A stretch of 64,000 bases of DNA from Paenibacillus segetis (GCF_014639155.1 NZ_BMFT01000001.1:1426001-1490000), one strand, 5' to 3'; positions 36,049 to 46,795 are shown, counted from the stretch's first letter. Numbers and translations are program-made. Notes: a model not told the origin generated them from the letters alone.

Positions 36049-37146
36049 ATGAGTATGGATTTTATCGATGCCTTGAACGAATTGGAAAGAGAGAAAGGGA
36101 TCAGCAAAGATATTTTATTTGAAGCGATTGAAGCTGCACTGATCTCAAGTTACAAACGTAACTTCAACACGGCACAAAATGTACGAGTGGATATGAACAG
36201 ACTTACTGGTGTAATTAAGGTTTATGCTCGTAAGCTTGTTGTTGAAGAAGTTCTTGATCCACGCACAGAAATTTCACTGCCAGCTGCTCGTGAGATTAAT
36301 CCTAATTTTCAGCTTGACGACATTGCGGAGATCGAAGTAACGCCTCGTGATTTCGGACGTATTGCGGCTCAAACTGCTAAGCAAGTTGTAACGCAACGTA
36401 TTCGTGAAGCGGAACGGGGACTCATCTATAATGCGTTTGTTGAGAAGGAAGAAGATATCGTAACGGGTATCGTGCAACGTCAGGATTTGCGTAATGTTTA
36501 CGTGGACCTTGGCAAAGTTGAAGCACATCTTCCACTTAGTGAACTTATGCCAAACGAGAAATTTAAACATGGTGATCGGATCAAAGCATATATCACGAAG
36601 GTTGAGAACACTACAAAAGGACCACAAATTTTACTATCACGTTCTCATCCGGGATTGCTGAAGAGATTGTTCGAGCTAGAAGTTCCTGAGATTTTTGATG
36701 GCGTAGTTGAGATTCGTTCTGTTGCCCGTGAAGCAGGATTCCGTTCCAAAATTGCGGTTTACTCTCGTAATAATGAAGTGGATCCGGTTGGTTCATGTGT
36801 AGGACCAAAGGGGAACCGCGTACAGACCATCGTAAATGAACTTCGTGGTGAGAAAATAGATATCGTTCGCTATTCGGAAAGTGTTGAAGAGTACGTAGCT
36901 AATGCACTTAGTCCTTCGAAAGTGCTTGAAGTTGAAGTCTTCGAGACTGAGAAAATGGCGCGGGTTATCGTTCCTGATTATCAATTATCACTTGCTATTG
37001 GGATCAAAGGTCAAAATGCCCGGTTGGCAGCTAAACTGACAGGATGGAAAATCGACATTAAGAGCGAGAGCCAAGCGGAAGAGGAATTCGGAAGAGAAAG
37101 AAGTCAGCTGGAGGAACTCGATCAAGATTCCATCTCCGTCGATTAA
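36049..37146 (+). CDS. nusA: Transcription termination/antitermination factor NusA
   Basis: 365 residues: N-terminal RNA polymerase-binding domain (DFIDALNELEREKGISKDIL), S1 domain (GIVQRQDLRNVYVDLGK), KH1 (DPVGSCVGPKGNRVQTIV) and KH2 (LAIGIKGQNARLAAKLTGWK). Controls pausing and termination. ATG 36049 or 36055 are both possible. The C-terminal acidic repeats of proteobacterial NusA are absent, as usual in Firmicutes. Confidence 0.97.
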   Translation: MSMDFIDALNELEREKGISKDILFEAIEAALISSYKRNFNTAQNVRVDMNRLTGVIKVYARKLVVEEVLDPRTEISLPAAREINPNFQLDDIAEIEVTPRDFGRIAAQTAKQVVTQRIREAERGLIYNAFVEKEEDIVTGIVQRQDLRNVYVDLGKVEAHLPLSELMPNEKFKHGDRIKAYITKVENTTKGPQILLSRSHPGLLKRLFELEVPEIFDGVVEIRSVAREAGFRSKIAVYSRNNEVDPVGSCVGPKGNRVQTIVNELRGEKIDIVRYSESVEEYVANALSPSKVLEVEVFETEKMARVIVPDYQLSLAIGIKGQNARLAAKLTGWKIDIKSESQAEEEFGRERSQLEELDQDSISVD

Positions 37147-37147
37147 A

Positions 37148-37377
37148 CTATAAGAGGTAGTTCAAAAAGTCATCTTTTGATCACGAAGCATATCACAAGA
37201 AGCGGAATCGACATCGAATCTTGAATTCAGCCGGGCCTTCCGGTGCTCACGTAGGTTTTGCTAGCGATTGCTTCCGAAGCCGTTTTCTCCGAAAACGTGT
37301 AGCTCCGCTCCTCATGCCCTAGCTTCATCCAACCTTCTTGGTGCTGAAAATCTGACTTTTTGAACACATATTATAAG
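37148..37377 (+). repeat. MITE-like repeat, copy 2, between nusA and ylxR
   Basis: About 230 bases with inverted ends (GAGGTAGTTCAAAAAGTCA left; TGACTTTTTGAAC near the right). Matches copy 1 at 19919-20109 over most of its length but has about 36 extra internal bases holding the perfect small hairpin GTTTTC-TCC-GAAAAC. Starts one base after the nusA stop and interrupts an operon that is usually tightly packed. Confidence 0.85.
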
Positions 37378-37396
37378 GGACGGGAGTGTGGTCGAA

Positions 37397-37711
37397 ATGA
37401 AAACCAGAAAAATACCGCTTCGAAAATGCGTTGCTTGTGGCGAGATGATGCCTAAGAAATCATTGATTCGTGTTGTACGTTCGCCTGAAGGCGAGGTTTC
37501 GATTGATTTAACGGGCAAAAAGTCGGGGAGAGGAGCCTACTTGTGCGGGAAAGAGTCCTGCTTCAAGTTGGCTCATAAGAACCGGGCACTTGATCGAGCG
37601 CTAAAAGCAACAGTTGGTCCAGAGGTTTACGAACAACTGGCTCGTGATTTTCTAGCAGTCGAGGAGGAATTCCTCGCTGAGCGGGATAAGGAAGAGGGAG
37701 ACGATGAGTAA
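37397..37711 (+). CDS. rnpM: YlxR family protein, RNase P modulator RnpM
   Basis: 104 residues. YlxR/DUF448 signatures CVACGEMMPKKSLIRVVR and GRGAYLCGKESC, then an acidic tail. B. subtilis YlxR (RnpM) binds the RNase P RNA and modulates its activity. ATG 37397 is chosen because GGGAG lies ten bases upstream, while GTG 37388 is only one base from it. Overlaps the next gene by eight bases. Confidence 0.9.
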   Translation: MKTRKIPLRKCVACGEMMPKKSLIRVVRSPEGEVSIDLTGKKSGRGAYLCGKESCFKLAHKNRALDRALKATVGPEVYEQLARDFLAVEEEFLAERDKEEGDDE

Positions 37712-38027
37712 GGTATTGTCCGGACTCGGCCTTGCGATGCGAGCAGGAAAAATAGTGACCGGTGATGAGAGCGTATTAAAAGCCGTTCGGTCTGCTGAGG
37801 CAAAACTAGTTATCGTTGCTGGGGATGCATCCGCTAATACTCATAAGAAATTTCGTGACAAATGCGGAACCTATAAAGTTCCTTTGATCATTGGATTTGA
37901 CCGGGAACGGCTTGGAGCCAGTGTAGGGAAACCGGAACGGATTGTTATTGGACTCATGGATCAGGGATTTGCTGACATGATTCGAAAAACCATCGTTAAA
38001 ACGTCGGAGGTGGAGTATATTGAGTAA
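37704..38027 (+). CDS. rplGA: L7Ae-family ribosomal/K-turn-binding protein YlxQ
   Basis: 107 residues of the L7Ae/L30e fold ([52 protein letters not shown]). Homologues bind kink-turn RNAs. Translationally coupled with both neighbours (overlaps of eight bases each). Confidence 0.9.
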   Translation: MSKVLSGLGLAMRAGKIVTGDESVLKAVRSAEAKLVIVAGDASANTHKKFRDKCGTYKVPLIIGFDRERLGASVGKPERIVIGLMDQGFADMIRKTIVKTSEVEYIE

Positions 38028-40656
38028 ACAAGAAAACAAGGATAAACTCAGAGTATACGAATACGCTAAATCGCTCAATATGAGTAGCAAAGAAATTATT
38101 ACAATTCTTAAACGCTTGGATATCCCTGTTAACAACCATATGAGTGTTATGGAGAATAACGCGGTTGAATCAGTGGAAAAATTTTTCAAGGATATTAAGA
38201 GTAACGCTGCTGCAAAAAGAGAAAACTCAGGACGTACAGAAGCTTCAGCGAAAACTCCCGTTAAATCGTCGGCTCCGGCTTCCGCAGGAGGAAGTCAGAC
38301 ACCGAATTCTTCGGCCGGTGAAGGATCTGGCCAGCGTGGAGAGCAGCGTCGAGACGTTCAAGGAAATACGAATAGTCAAGTTATTAACAAAAATCAACAA
38401 GAAAAGCAGGTAAGTATGAATAATAAACCAAATAACACTAACCAAGCTACCACTTCAGGTAGCACTCAAGCAACTCAGGAAAGAACAAATCGTCCATCTA
38501 ACAGCGGGCAAGGAGCACGCCCAGGACAAGGATCGAGTGGTCAACCAAACCGCAATTCCGGACCTAACCGCTCGCAAGGCCAAAGCGGCGGCGCATCATC
38601 CGGATTTTCTCGTCCAGGAACGAGTACTCCAAATCGTAGTTCCCAGCCTCAGGCTCGTACTGCGTCTACTGGTAATGATTCAAATAACCGTGGACAAGGC
38701 CAAAGCCAAGGTCAAGGTCAAGGACAACGTAAAGGCGGAAACAGCAACTACAACGGTAGTAACAATAGACCGGGACAATCCGGTCAAAGACGTTTTGATG
38801 ATAATAAAGGTGGTAATTTCAAGAATAACCGCGGCGGTAAGGGCGGCGGTCGTGGCGGTAGAGGTGGGCAACAACAACCTCCACGTGAAAAGATTGATAA
38901 TACACCGAAGAAAATTATCGTTCGTGGTAATTCCACAGTTGGAGAAACCGCGAAGTTGCTTCATAAAGATGCTTCTGAAGTAATCAAGAAATTGATTTCT
39001 CTTGGAGTCATGGCAACGATCAATCAGGAACTCGATATCGAAACTATACTTCTACTTGCCGGCGAATTTGGTGTTGAAGTTGAAGTGAAGATTCCGGTGG
39101 AAGATGATCGTTTTGAAACACTTCAAGAGGTTGATGATGAAGCGGATTTGATGGAACGTCCTCCAGTCGTAACGATTATGGGTCACGTCGATCATGGTAA
39201 GACAACACTCCTTGATGCGATTCGTTCAACGAACGTAACTGGTGGCGAAGCTGGGGGGATTACTCAGCATATCGGTGCTTACCAAGTTGAGATCAACAAC
39301 AAGAAGATCACTTTCTTGGATACACCAGGTCACGAAGCGTTTACCGCAATGCGGGCACGTGGTGCACAATTGACCGATATTACAATTATTGTGGTTGCAG
39401 CTGACGACGGAGTTATGCCACAAACGGTTGAAGCAGTTAGCCATGCTAAAGCGGCAGGTCTACCTATCATCGTCGCAGTTAACAAAATCGATAAACCAGA
39501 CGCTAATCCTGATAAAGTAAAGCAAGAGCTTACAGAATATGGACTGGTACCGGAAGAGTGGGGCGGGGATACTATCTTCGTTAACGTTTCGGCTAAACAG
39601 AAGATGGGTCTGGAAGAGCTTCTTGAAATGATTCTGCTAGTTGCGGAAGTTAATGAGTATCGTGCAAATCCTAACAAACGTGCTCGCGGTTTGGTTATTG
39701 AAGCTGAACTTGATAAGAGTCGTGGTCCGGTAGCTCGCGTACTCGTTCAACATGGTACTCTGAAAGTCGGCGATGCTTTTGTTGCAGGTAACTGCTTTGG
39801 TCGTATCCGTGCTATGGTGAATGATAAAGGACGTCGTCTCAAAGAAGTTGGACCTTCTACTCCGGTTGAAATTACCGGTTTAACAGAAGTTCCAAAAGCT
39901 GGTGATCCATTCATGGTGTTTGAGGACGAGCGCAAAGCCCGTTCCATTGCTGAGAAACGTGCGATTACTCAACGTCAATCGGATCTTGGTCACAACACCA
40001 GAGTTACGCTCGACGATTTGTTCCAACATATTAAAGATGGTGAAATGAAAGACCTTAATGTCATTATCAAAGGTGACGTTCAAGGCTCGGTCGAAGCACT
40101 TAAGAGCTCACTTCAGAAGATTGAAGTTGAAGGCGTACGCGTGAAGATTATTCATAGTGGTGCGGGAGCCATTACGGAATCGGATATTATTCTGGCAGCA
40201 GCTTCCAATGCGATCGTGATCGGTTTCAATGTTCGTCCTGATTCTCAGACGAAAGCAACTGCTGAACAAGAGAAGGTTGATATCAGACTTCACCGTGTCA
40301 TTTACAGTGCAATTGAAGAGATCGAACAAGCGATGAAAGGTATGCTTGATCCGGTCTACAAGGAAGTTGTTATTGGCCATGCTGAAGTTCGTAATTTGTT
40401 TAAGATTAGCAAAGTGGGAGCCATTGCAGGTTGTATGGTGACTTCTGGTAAGATTACTCGTTCCGCTGAAATGCGCCTAGTTCGTTCAGGCATTGTGGTA
40501 TACGAGGGTAAAATTGATTCACTCAAACGTTTCAAAGATGATGCAAAAGAGGTTGCTCAAGGTTATGAATGTGGTATTACTCTGGACAACTTTAACGACC
40601 TCAAAGAGGGCGACATTATCGAAGCGTTCATCATGGAGACTGTTGAACCGAAGTAA
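38020..40656 (+). CDS. infB: Translation initiation factor IF-2
   Basis: 878 residues. An N-terminal IF2_N helix bundle ([20 protein letters not shown]) is followed by a long Gly/Gln/Asn/Ser-rich low-complexity region (about 75-290), a second IF2_N motif, the GTPase domain (G1 GHVDHGKT from about 388, [14 protein letters not shown]), domain II and the C-terminal fMet-tRNA binding domains. Starts at TTG 38020 inside the previous gene's end. The low-complexity region is repetitive at DNA level (GGTCAAGG-type units) and may vary in length between strains. Confidence 0.97.
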   Translation: MSKQENKDKLRVYEYAKSLNMSSKEIITILKRLDIPVNNHMSVMENNAVESVEKFFKDIKSNAAAKRENSGRTEASAKTPVKSSAPASAGGSQTPNSSAGEGSGQRGEQRRDVQGNTNSQVINKNQQEKQVSMNNKPNNTNQATTSGSTQATQERTNRPSNSGQGARPGQGSSGQPNRNSGPNRSQGQSGGASSGFSRPGTSTPNRSSQPQARTASTGNDSNNRGQGQSQGQGQGQRKGGNSNYNGSNNRPGQSGQRRFDDNKGGNFKNNRGGKGGGRGGRGGQQQPPREKIDNTPKKIIVRGNSTVGETAKLLHKDASEVIKKLISLGVMATINQELDIETILLLAGEFGVEVEVKIPVEDDRFETLQEVDDEADLMERPPVVTIMGHVDHGKTTLLDAIRSTNVTGGEAGGITQHIGAYQVEINNKKITFLDTPGHEAFTAMRARGAQLTDITIIVVAADDGVMPQTVEAVSHAKAAGLPIIVAVNKIDKPDANPDKVKQELTEYGLVPEEWGGDTIFVNVSAKQKMGLEELLEMILLVAEVNEYRANPNKRARGLVIEAELDKSRGPVARVLVQHGTLKVGDAFVAGNCFGRIRAMVNDKGRRLKEVGPSTPVEITGLTEVPKAGDPFMVFEDERKARSIAEKRAITQRQSDLGHNTRVTLDDLFQHIKDGEMKDLNVIIKGDVQGSVEALKSSLQKIEVEGVRVKIIHSGAGAITESDIILAAASNAIVIGFNVRPDSQTKATAEQEKVDIRLHRVIYSAIEEIEQAMKGMLDPVYKEVVIGHAEVRNLFKISKVGAIAGCMVTSGKITRSAEMRLVRSGIVVYEGKIDSLKRFKDDAKEVAQGYECGITLDNFNDLKEGDIIEAFIMETVEPK

Positions 40657-40671
40657 GGTGAGGTGTCATAT

Positions 40672-41022
40672 ATGGCAAAAAATCGTACCGGTCGTGTAAG
40701 TGAACAAATCAAAAAAGAGTTAAGCATTCTGATTCAAACAGAGCTTAAGGATCCTCGAATTGGATTTGTTACAGTGACTGGCGTTGATGTTACAAACGAT
40801 TTATCACAAGCAAAAGTATATCTGAGTGTATTCGGTGACGAAGAGAAAAAAGCTGAATCACTGAAAGGGATTGACAAAGCGAATGGATTTTTGCGGACTG
40901 AGATTGGAAAGCGAATCCGGTTACGTCATACACCTGAACTGATATTCAAAATTGATGAGTCGGTTGCTTATGGTAGCCGCATCGAGAAGTTGCTTGGTGA
41001 AATCACGCACGACGATAAATGA
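40672..41022 (+). CDS. rbfA: Ribosome-binding factor A
   Basis: 116 residues: KH-like RbfA ([53 protein letters not shown]). Needed for 30S maturation. ATG 40672 has AAGGTGAGG eight bases upstream. It follows infB directly; the ylxP gene found here in B. subtilis is missing. Confidence 0.95.
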   Translation: MAKNRTGRVSEQIKKELSILIQTELKDPRIGFVTVTGVDVTNDLSQAKVYLSVFGDEEKKAESLKGIDKANGFLRTEIGKRIRLRHTPELIFKIDESVAYGSRIEKLLGEITHDDK

Positions 41023-41041
41023 ACATTTAAAGGAGACGGCA

Positions 41042-42019
41042 ATGCAGACCAATGAACGGGAGTTCCGGCAGACCACTCAGTTTCTGACGGAACATGATGA
41101 TTTCCTGGTAGTGTCGCATATTCAGCCGGACGGAGATGCAGTCAGTTCTACCCTTGCGGTGGGCTGGCTTCTCTCATGTCTAGGTAAAAATTACGTTATG
41201 GTTAACGAAGGCCCCATTCCTCGGCGGATGTCTTATTTATGGCATAGTGAACAGATCAAGGATCTTTCAGTTGATCCGCTCCAGCATAAGTACAGTCATG
41301 TTATTGCCGTAGATTGTGCTGACTATGCTCGAATTGGAAAGGTACGGGAATGCTTCGCTGATAACGCACAAATCTTGAATATTGATCACCATCCTACCAA
41401 TGATAAATTTGGTGCAGTCAATTTGATTGTACCCGATGCGGCCGCAACGGTAGAAATTTTGTTCGATCTTATTGGGCATCTTGAACTTGAAATGACTCCA
41501 GATATCGCAACGGCGATATATACAGGTCTTTTGACCGACACAGGTGGTTTTCGTTATTCCAGCACAACTCCAAAGGTCATGGCAACAGCATCCAAACTAT
41601 TGGAGTATGGAGTTGATGGGCCTGGCTTATCAGAATTACTTTTAGAGCAGATGACCCTCCCTCAACTACGTTTGTTAACTCGAGCACTGAATCGATTGGT
41701 TATCACAGAGGATGGCAAGATCAGCTGGGTGACGATTGATGATGAAGATATGTTAGCAACGGGTGCTATCCATGAAGACTTGGAAGGGATCGTTAATTAT
41801 CCCCGCAATATTCAGGGGGTTGAAGTTGGTCTTTTATTTAAAGTTATAAATGAAAACGCCGTTAAAGCGAGCATGCGCTCGAATGGAAATGTAGATGTTG
41901 CTTCAATCGCTCAAAGCTTCGGTGGAGGGGGACATGTTCGCGCTGCTGGAGCCCGTATTGAAGGGACACTCGAGGATGTTGTATCCCGTGTAGTGGAGCA
42001 GGTGAAGGCAAAATTATGA
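41042..42019 (+). CDS. nrnA: DHH-family oligoribonuclease/pAp phosphatase NrnA
   Basis: 325 residues. DHH motifs VSHIQPDGDAVSS, DCADYARIG, NIDHHPTND and, in the DHHA1 domain, GGGGHVRAAGARIEG. Degrades short RNAs and 3'-phosphoadenosine 5'-phosphate. The frame opens upstream in rbfA, but ATG 41042 follows AAAGGAGACGG. Its end overlaps truB as ATGA. Confidence 0.92.
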   Translation: MQTNEREFRQTTQFLTEHDDFLVVSHIQPDGDAVSSTLAVGWLLSCLGKNYVMVNEGPIPRRMSYLWHSEQIKDLSVDPLQHKYSHVIAVDCADYARIGKVRECFADNAQILNIDHHPTNDKFGAVNLIVPDAAATVEILFDLIGHLELEMTPDIATAIYTGLLTDTGGFRYSSTTPKVMATASKLLEYGVDGPGLSELLLEQMTLPQLRLLTRALNRLVITEDGKISWVTIDDEDMLATGAIHEDLEGIVNYPRNIQGVEVGLLFKVINENAVKASMRSNGNVDVASIAQSFGGGGHVRAAGARIEGTLEDVVSRVVEQVKAKL

Positions 42020-42933
42020 GTTCATATGAAGGTATACTTCCGGTCAATAAACCCGCGGGTTTTACCTCGCATGATGTAGTAGCTAAGACGCGTAGGATTT
42101 TAAGCATGAAGCGAATTGGCCATACAGGGACGCTTGACCCAGCGGTAACGGGTGTGCTTCCATTATGCTTAGGCCGAGCGACGCGAATGGTTGAGTACTT
42201 GCAGGAATTACCTAAGGAGTATGAGGCAACTCTTTTGCTAGGAGTAGCTACTGATACAGAGGATATCTCGGGTAATGTGATAGAGCAAATGGAGCAGGTT
42301 TCCGTTACGGAGGAAGAGGTTCAGTTGGTTCTGTCTCAATTTACTGGAACGATTTCACAAGTTCCGCCGATGTACTCTGCTTTGAAGCAGGACGGTAAGC
42401 GCCTCTATGAACTGGCCCGCGAAGGAAAGACCGTAGAGCGTAAACCTCGGGAAGTTACGATCCATGAAATAGAAATGATCTCCTTCAATCCAGAAGGACC
42501 ACATCCGACTATTTCTTTCCGGGCGCTCTGCTCCAAAGGAACGTATATCCGTACATTATGTGTCGATATTGGTCAGGCACTGGGTGTTCCTGCTACGATG
42601 TCTAAGCTTAAACGTACGATGTCGGCAGGTATACCTGAAGCAGCATGTCTGACTCTTGAAGATATAGCAAAGTATGCTGAGGAAGGTACATTAGCGTCCT
42701 ATTTGCTCCCGGTCGATAAGGCAGTGGAACATCTGCCTGCTCATACGGTGGTAGCAGAGAAGGTACCAGCAGCTCTTCAGGGGCAGAAGCTATCCTCAAA
42801 TACAATTCACCCTGGGGCGAATCCAGGGGATATTATGCGGCTGTATGGGCCGAATGAACAGTTTTTAGGCATTTTTCGCTTGGAGGAGCATGGTCAGTTT
42901 GTGAGACCTGTCAAAGTTTTTCTCCCTGAGTGA
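42016..42933 (+). CDS. truB: tRNA pseudouridine(55) synthase
   Basis: 305 residues. KPAGFTSHDVVAKTRRIL, the catalytic Asp in GHTGTLDPAVTGVLPLCLG, and SKGTYIRTLCVDIG; C-terminal PUA-like part. Modifies U55 in tRNA. Starts inside the nrnA stop. Confidence 0.97.
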   Translation: MSSYEGILPVNKPAGFTSHDVVAKTRRILSMKRIGHTGTLDPAVTGVLPLCLGRATRMVEYLQELPKEYEATLLLGVATDTEDISGNVIEQMEQVSVTEEEVQLVLSQFTGTISQVPPMYSALKQDGKRLYELAREGKTVERKPREVTIHEIEMISFNPEGPHPTISFRALCSKGTYIRTLCVDIGQALGVPATMSKLKRTMSAGIPEAACLTLEDIAKYAEEGTLASYLLPVDKAVEHLPAHTVVAEKVPAALQGQKLSSNTIHPGANPGDIMRLYGPNEQFLGIFRLEEHGQFVRPVKVFLPE

Positions 42934-42971
42934 TTAAGTGCCCATCACAGTGAAATTGCAGGTGAGCCATT

Positions 42972-43919
42972 GTGGAGACAATAACTTTATCTTATCCTTT
43001 ACCAGAGGACATTATTGCTAGAGATACTAGACCGCAAGTGATGGCTATTGGCCAGTTTGATGGTTTACATCTAGGTCACGAAAGTGTGATCAAATCTGCG
43101 GTTAACTTGGCAGTGCGTTTGGGACTTCCTGCTGCAGTTATGACTTTCCATCCTCATCCGAAAGAAGTCATGAAGAAAGGTGACTATGATGGTTACTTAA
43201 CTCCACCACATGTGAAAGAACAACTTTTCCGTGAACTTGGAGTTGATTATTTATATATCGTTGATTTTAACGATGACTTCTCCCAAGTAAGCCCACATCA
43301 TTTTGTGTGTGACATGTTGTTACCATTGAAAGTTCATACCGCCGTAGTTGGCTTCGACTTCCGTTATGGATACCGTGGTGAAGGACATGCGGATACGCTA
43401 CGTGAATTAAGCGGGAATACGATGGAAGTTTGCACGATGCCAGCTTTTCTTATCCATGATGAAAAAGTCAGCAGTTCGGGCATTCGTAAGGCATTACAAG
43501 AGGGTAACATCTCTTTGGCCAATCGTTGGCTAGGTAGACGGTACACAATTAACGGCACTGTTATGCATGGTGAGAAGAGGGGCCGCTTGCTAGGATTTCC
43601 AACTGCCAATATGAAACCAAACGAACATTTCGTACTTCCAACTAAAGGAGTATATGCTGTTAGAGCCAATTTAGAGGGAGCATCATTCTCAGGTGTCATG
43701 AACGTTGGAGTTAAGCCAACTTTTCACAGTGATGTAGTAGCACCGTCTTTGGAAATTCATCTACTTGACTTCAATGGCGACCTATATGGTAAGCAGTTGG
43801 AAGTAGAGCTAGTAGAATTTATTCGGGCAGAACGCAAATTTGAATCCGTTGAGAAATTAATTGCTCAAATCAAAGTAGATGCTGAGACGGCAAGAGGAAT
43901 GCTCCTATCTGTGAAATAA
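42972..43919 (+). CDS. ribF: Bifunctional riboflavin kinase/FAD synthetase
   Basis: 315 residues. The N-terminal FAD synthetase nucleotidyltransferase domain (IGQFDGLHLGHESVI, FHPHPKEVM) is followed by the C-terminal riboflavin kinase (GTVMHGEKRGRLLGFPTANM, GVYAVRA). Makes FMN and FAD (ribC in B. subtilis). Starts at GTG 42972 after CAGGTGAG. Confidence 0.96.
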   Translation: METITLSYPLPEDIIARDTRPQVMAIGQFDGLHLGHESVIKSAVNLAVRLGLPAAVMTFHPHPKEVMKKGDYDGYLTPPHVKEQLFRELGVDYLYIVDFNDDFSQVSPHHFVCDMLLPLKVHTAVVGFDFRYGYRGEGHADTLRELSGNTMEVCTMPAFLIHDEKVSSSGIRKALQEGNISLANRWLGRRYTINGTVMHGEKRGRLLGFPTANMKPNEHFVLPTKGVYAVRANLEGASFSGVMNVGVKPTFHSDVVAPSLEIHLLDFNGDLYGKQLEVELVEFIRAERKFESVEKLIAQIKVDAETARGMLLSVK

Positions 43920-43979
43920 AGAGAACGTTCAATATTTTGTGGATTTTTGAATACTCGCTTTAAATTAAGAATAGCGGCA

Positions 43980-44009
43980 TTTACTTTCATCAGCGGGATA
44001 TGATATACT
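43980..44009 (+). promoter_or_regulatory. Sigma-A promoter for rpsO
   Basis: TTTACT (43980-43985), 18-base spacer, TATACT (44004-44009) with an extended -10 TG at 44001-44002. Confidence 0.65.
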
Positions 44010-44061
44010 GATAGACGTTGTTCATGGTAAGAGAGTTGATCTTAAATCATGGCACAAATAA

Positions 44062-44109
44062 CCTTAGCTTGGTTAATCGGTCCTCACCGCCCGACAACGA
44101 GGCTAATGG
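44062..44109 (+). promoter_or_regulatory. rpsO leader RNA, candidate S15 autoregulatory site
   Basis: CCTTAGC (44062-44068) pairs with GCTAATGG (44102-44109) with one bulge. Inside, TCGG/CCGA or the competing CCTC/GAGG can form, giving alternative structures just before AAAGGAGGTGA. S15 leaders in Firmicutes use multi-helix junctions; the assignment is by position and structure. Confidence 0.5.
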
Positions 44110-44135
44110 CGATTATGATAAAGGAGGTGAACAGG

Positions 44136-44405
44136 ATGGCATTGACTCAAGAACGTAAACACCAATTGATTGCAGAGCACAAAACTCATGAATCCGATAC
44201 AGGATCTCCAGAGGTGCAAATTGCTATCCTTACGGAGAACATCGTGAACTTGACGGACCACTTGCGTACACACAAGAAGGACCATCATTCCCGTCGCGGT
44301 CTTTTGAAAATGGTTGGACAACGTCGTAGTTTGTTGGCTTACTTGAAGAAAAAAGACGTGAGACGTTACTCCGCATTGATCGAGAAACTCGGATTGCGTC
44401 GTTAA
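44136..44405 (+). CDS. rpsO: 30S ribosomal protein S15
   Basis: 89 residues, complete ([56 protein letters not shown]). ATG 44136 follows AAAGGAGGTGAACAGG; the longer open frame from 44049 is the leader RNA. Confidence 0.98.
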   Translation: MALTQERKHQLIAEHKTHESDTGSPEVQIAILTENIVNLTDHLRTHKKDHHSRRGLLKMVGQRRSLLAYLKKKDVRRYSALIEKLGLRR

Positions 44406-44422
44406 TTTTGACATGATTAGCC

Positions 44423-44487
44423 AAAGCAGCCTGGTGGCCGCCGGATACGCTATTGAAGCGAGACGGGGTGTCACTGGGTTGCTTTTT
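44423..44487 (+). terminator. Branched terminator after rpsO
   Basis: AAAGCAGCC (44423-44431) pairs with GGTTGCTTT (44477-44485), followed by more T. The 45 bases between contain a CGCT/AGCG hairpin (44448-44460) and GC-rich arms, more structure than a terminator needs. Confidence 0.65.
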
Positions 44488-44540
44488 AAAGTCATGGAAA
44501 TGAATACGCTACTCAGGAAAATTTCACTACAATTTCGATG

Positions 44541-44560
44541 GGCACCGCAAGGTGCTTTTC
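44541..44560 (+). terminator. Second hairpin terminator before pnp
   Basis: GCACC (44542-44546), GCAA tetraloop, GGTGC (44551-44555), then TTTTC. Confidence 0.7.
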
Positions 44561-44631
44561 TTATGAATTGAGCAAAAGAAGGAAATAATGGAGTCTGTAA
44601 CGAACTTGTATGTTTGATAAGGAGGGATCTC

Positions 44632-46725
44632 ATGGAGAAACATGTGAAAATGCAGTTAGGAGGAAGACCTCTTATACTGGAAACTGGTCGTTTGGCTAAG
44701 CAAGCAAATGCAGCAGTAATGGTACGCTATGGCGATACAGCTGTATTATGTACAGTAACGGCGTCCCCTGGACCAAAGGATCTGGATTTCTTTCCACTCA
44801 CCGTTAATTATGAAGAAAAACTGTATGCAGTAGGGAAAATCCCTGGTGGTTTCATTAAGCGGGAAGGACGTCCAAGTGAGAAAGCAATTCTTGCTAGCCG
44901 TTTGACTGACCGTCCGATTCGTCCGTTGTTCCCGGAAGGCTTCCGGAATGATGTACAAATCGTAAATCTTGTCATGAGTGTGGATCAAGATTGCCAACCA
45001 GATATCGCAGCTATGATTGGTACCTCGGCAGCGCTAAGTATTTCGGATGTTCCATTTAATGGCCCGATTGGTAGCGTAGCTGTTGGTCGGATTAATGGAG
45101 AATTCATCATCAATCCAACGATCTCTCAGCAAGAAGCTAGCGACATTTATGTTGTGGTGGCTGGTACTAAAGACGCGATTATGATGGTTGAAGCTGAAGC
45201 AAATGAAGTACCTGAAGAAGTCATGCTGGAAGCGATCATGTTTGGTCATGATGAAATCAAGAATATCGTAGCTGTCATTGAGGAACTCGTCAAAATTGCC
45301 GGTAAAGAGAAGATGGAAGTGAAGCTTCATGCCGTAAATGCTGATGTTAATTCCGCTGTACGTGATTTTGCTGCTGCACGCTTGGTTGAAGCGGTAAAAG
45401 TAGCAGAGAAACATGCACGTCAAGAAGCAATTGACGCAATTAATGATGAGACGGTAGCATTCTTCGCGGAGAAGTACATAGAATCTCCGGAACTCTTGAA
45501 CGATGTGAAGGAAGTTCTTCACGATATCGTTAAGGAAGAAGTCCGCCGCTTGATTACGCATGATAAAGTACGTCCTGATGGCCGGAAATTGGACGAGATT
45601 CGTCCGATCGATTGCGACATCGACTTGCTACCTCGTACTCATGGTTCAGGTCTATTTACACGTGGACAAACTCAAGCACTGAGTATCTGTACCCTTGGAG
45701 CTTTGGGTGATGTACAAATTTTGGACGGTATTCATTTGGAAGAGTCCAAACGATTCATGCATCATTACAATTTCCCTCCGTTTAGCGTTGGTGAAGCTCG
45801 TCCGCTCCGCCCACCGGGTCGTCGTGAAATTGGACATGGAGCACTTGGCGAAAGAGCACTTTCCAAGGTAATTCCTTCTGAAACGGAATTCCCATATACG
45901 ATTCGTCTTGTATCTGAGGTTATCGAATCAAATGGTTCTACTTCCCAAGCTAGTATTTGTGCAAGTACCTTGGCCATGATGGATGCAGGTGTACCAATCA
46001 AAGCACCGGTTGCTGGTGTTGCGATGGGTCTCATTAAGGATGGGGAACATGTATCGATTCTGACAGATATTCAGGGTATGGAAGATCATTTGGGAGATAT
46101 GGACTTCAAAGTAGCAGGAACAGCTGAAGGTGTAACTGCAATTCAAATGGATATTAAAATTGATGGTATCGATCGTCAAATTTTATCTGATGCATTGTCT
46201 CAAGCTAGAGAAGGACGCATGCATATCCTCTCTAAAATGATGGAACGTATTGATAAACCGAAGGCGCATTTATCTAAATATGCACCTAAGATTATCATTA
46301 TTAATATCAATCCGGACAAAATCCGTGATGTTATCGGACCTGGTGGGAAAATCATCAACAAGATCATCGAGGAAACTGGTGTGAAGATCGACATCGAGCA
46401 AGATGGCCGAGTATTTATCGCTTCTACAGATGAGGAAATGAATAATAAAGCTCGCTCTATTATTGAGGGAATCGTCAAGGAAGTTGTAGTCGGTGAAATT
46501 TACATCGGTACGGTTAAACGGATTGAGAAATTTGGCGCTTTTGTTGAGATCCTACCGGGTAAAGACGGTTTGGTGCATATTTCACAACTGTCAACAGAAC
46601 GTGTTGCCAAGGTGGAAGATGTCGTTGCGATCGGCGATTCAATAACTGTTAAAGTTACTGAAATTGATCAACAGGGTCGTATTAATCTTTCCCGCAAAGT
46701 AGTTCTGACCGCACAGTCGGAGTAA
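44632..46725 (+). CDS. pnp: Polynucleotide phosphorylase
   Basis: 697 residues: two RNase PH domains ([15 protein letters not shown], then [17 protein letters not shown]), a helical middle, KH domain from about 560 ([20 protein letters not shown]) and S1 domain ([21 protein letters not shown]). Phosphorolytic 3'-5' exoribonuclease. ATG 44632 follows AAGGAGGG; ATG 44614 has no ribosome site. Confidence 0.98.
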   Translation: MEKHVKMQLGGRPLILETGRLAKQANAAVMVRYGDTAVLCTVTASPGPKDLDFFPLTVNYEEKLYAVGKIPGGFIKREGRPSEKAILASRLTDRPIRPLFPEGFRNDVQIVNLVMSVDQDCQPDIAAMIGTSAALSISDVPFNGPIGSVAVGRINGEFIINPTISQQEASDIYVVVAGTKDAIMMVEAEANEVPEEVMLEAIMFGHDEIKNIVAVIEELVKIAGKEKMEVKLHAVNADVNSAVRDFAAARLVEAVKVAEKHARQEAIDAINDETVAFFAEKYIESPELLNDVKEVLHDIVKEEVRRLITHDKVRPDGRKLDEIRPIDCDIDLLPRTHGSGLFTRGQTQALSICTLGALGDVQILDGIHLEESKRFMHHYNFPPFSVGEARPLRPPGRREIGHGALGERALSKVIPSETEFPYTIRLVSEVIESNGSTSQASICASTLAMMDAGVPIKAPVAGVAMGLIKDGEHVSILTDIQGMEDHLGDMDFKVAGTAEGVTAIQMDIKIDGIDRQILSDALSQAREGRMHILSKMMERIDKPKAHLSKYAPKIIIININPDKIRDVIGPGGKIINKIIEETGVKIDIEQDGRVFIASTDEEMNNKARSIIEGIVKEVVVGEIYIGTVKRIEKFGAFVEILPGKDGLVHISQLSTERVAKVEDVVAIGDSITVKVTEIDQQGRINLSRKVVLTAQSE

Positions 46726-46759
46726 TTTTATTCATACTCAATAGACTCTAGCCTGCGGC

Positions 46760-46795
46760 AAAAGAGACGGAATGTATTCATTCTGGCTCTTTTTT
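46760..46795 (+). terminator. Terminator after pnp
   Basis: AAAAGAG, an inner CGGAATG/CATTCTG helix, and CTCTTTTTT. Lies 35 bases after the pnp stop. Confidence 0.88.

Noticed and set aside
38537-38983. Long second-frame ORF (148 codons) across the infB low-complexity region
   Set aside because: It arises from Gly/Gln-rich repeats in the infB frame, has no ribosome site and lies fully inside a certain gene.
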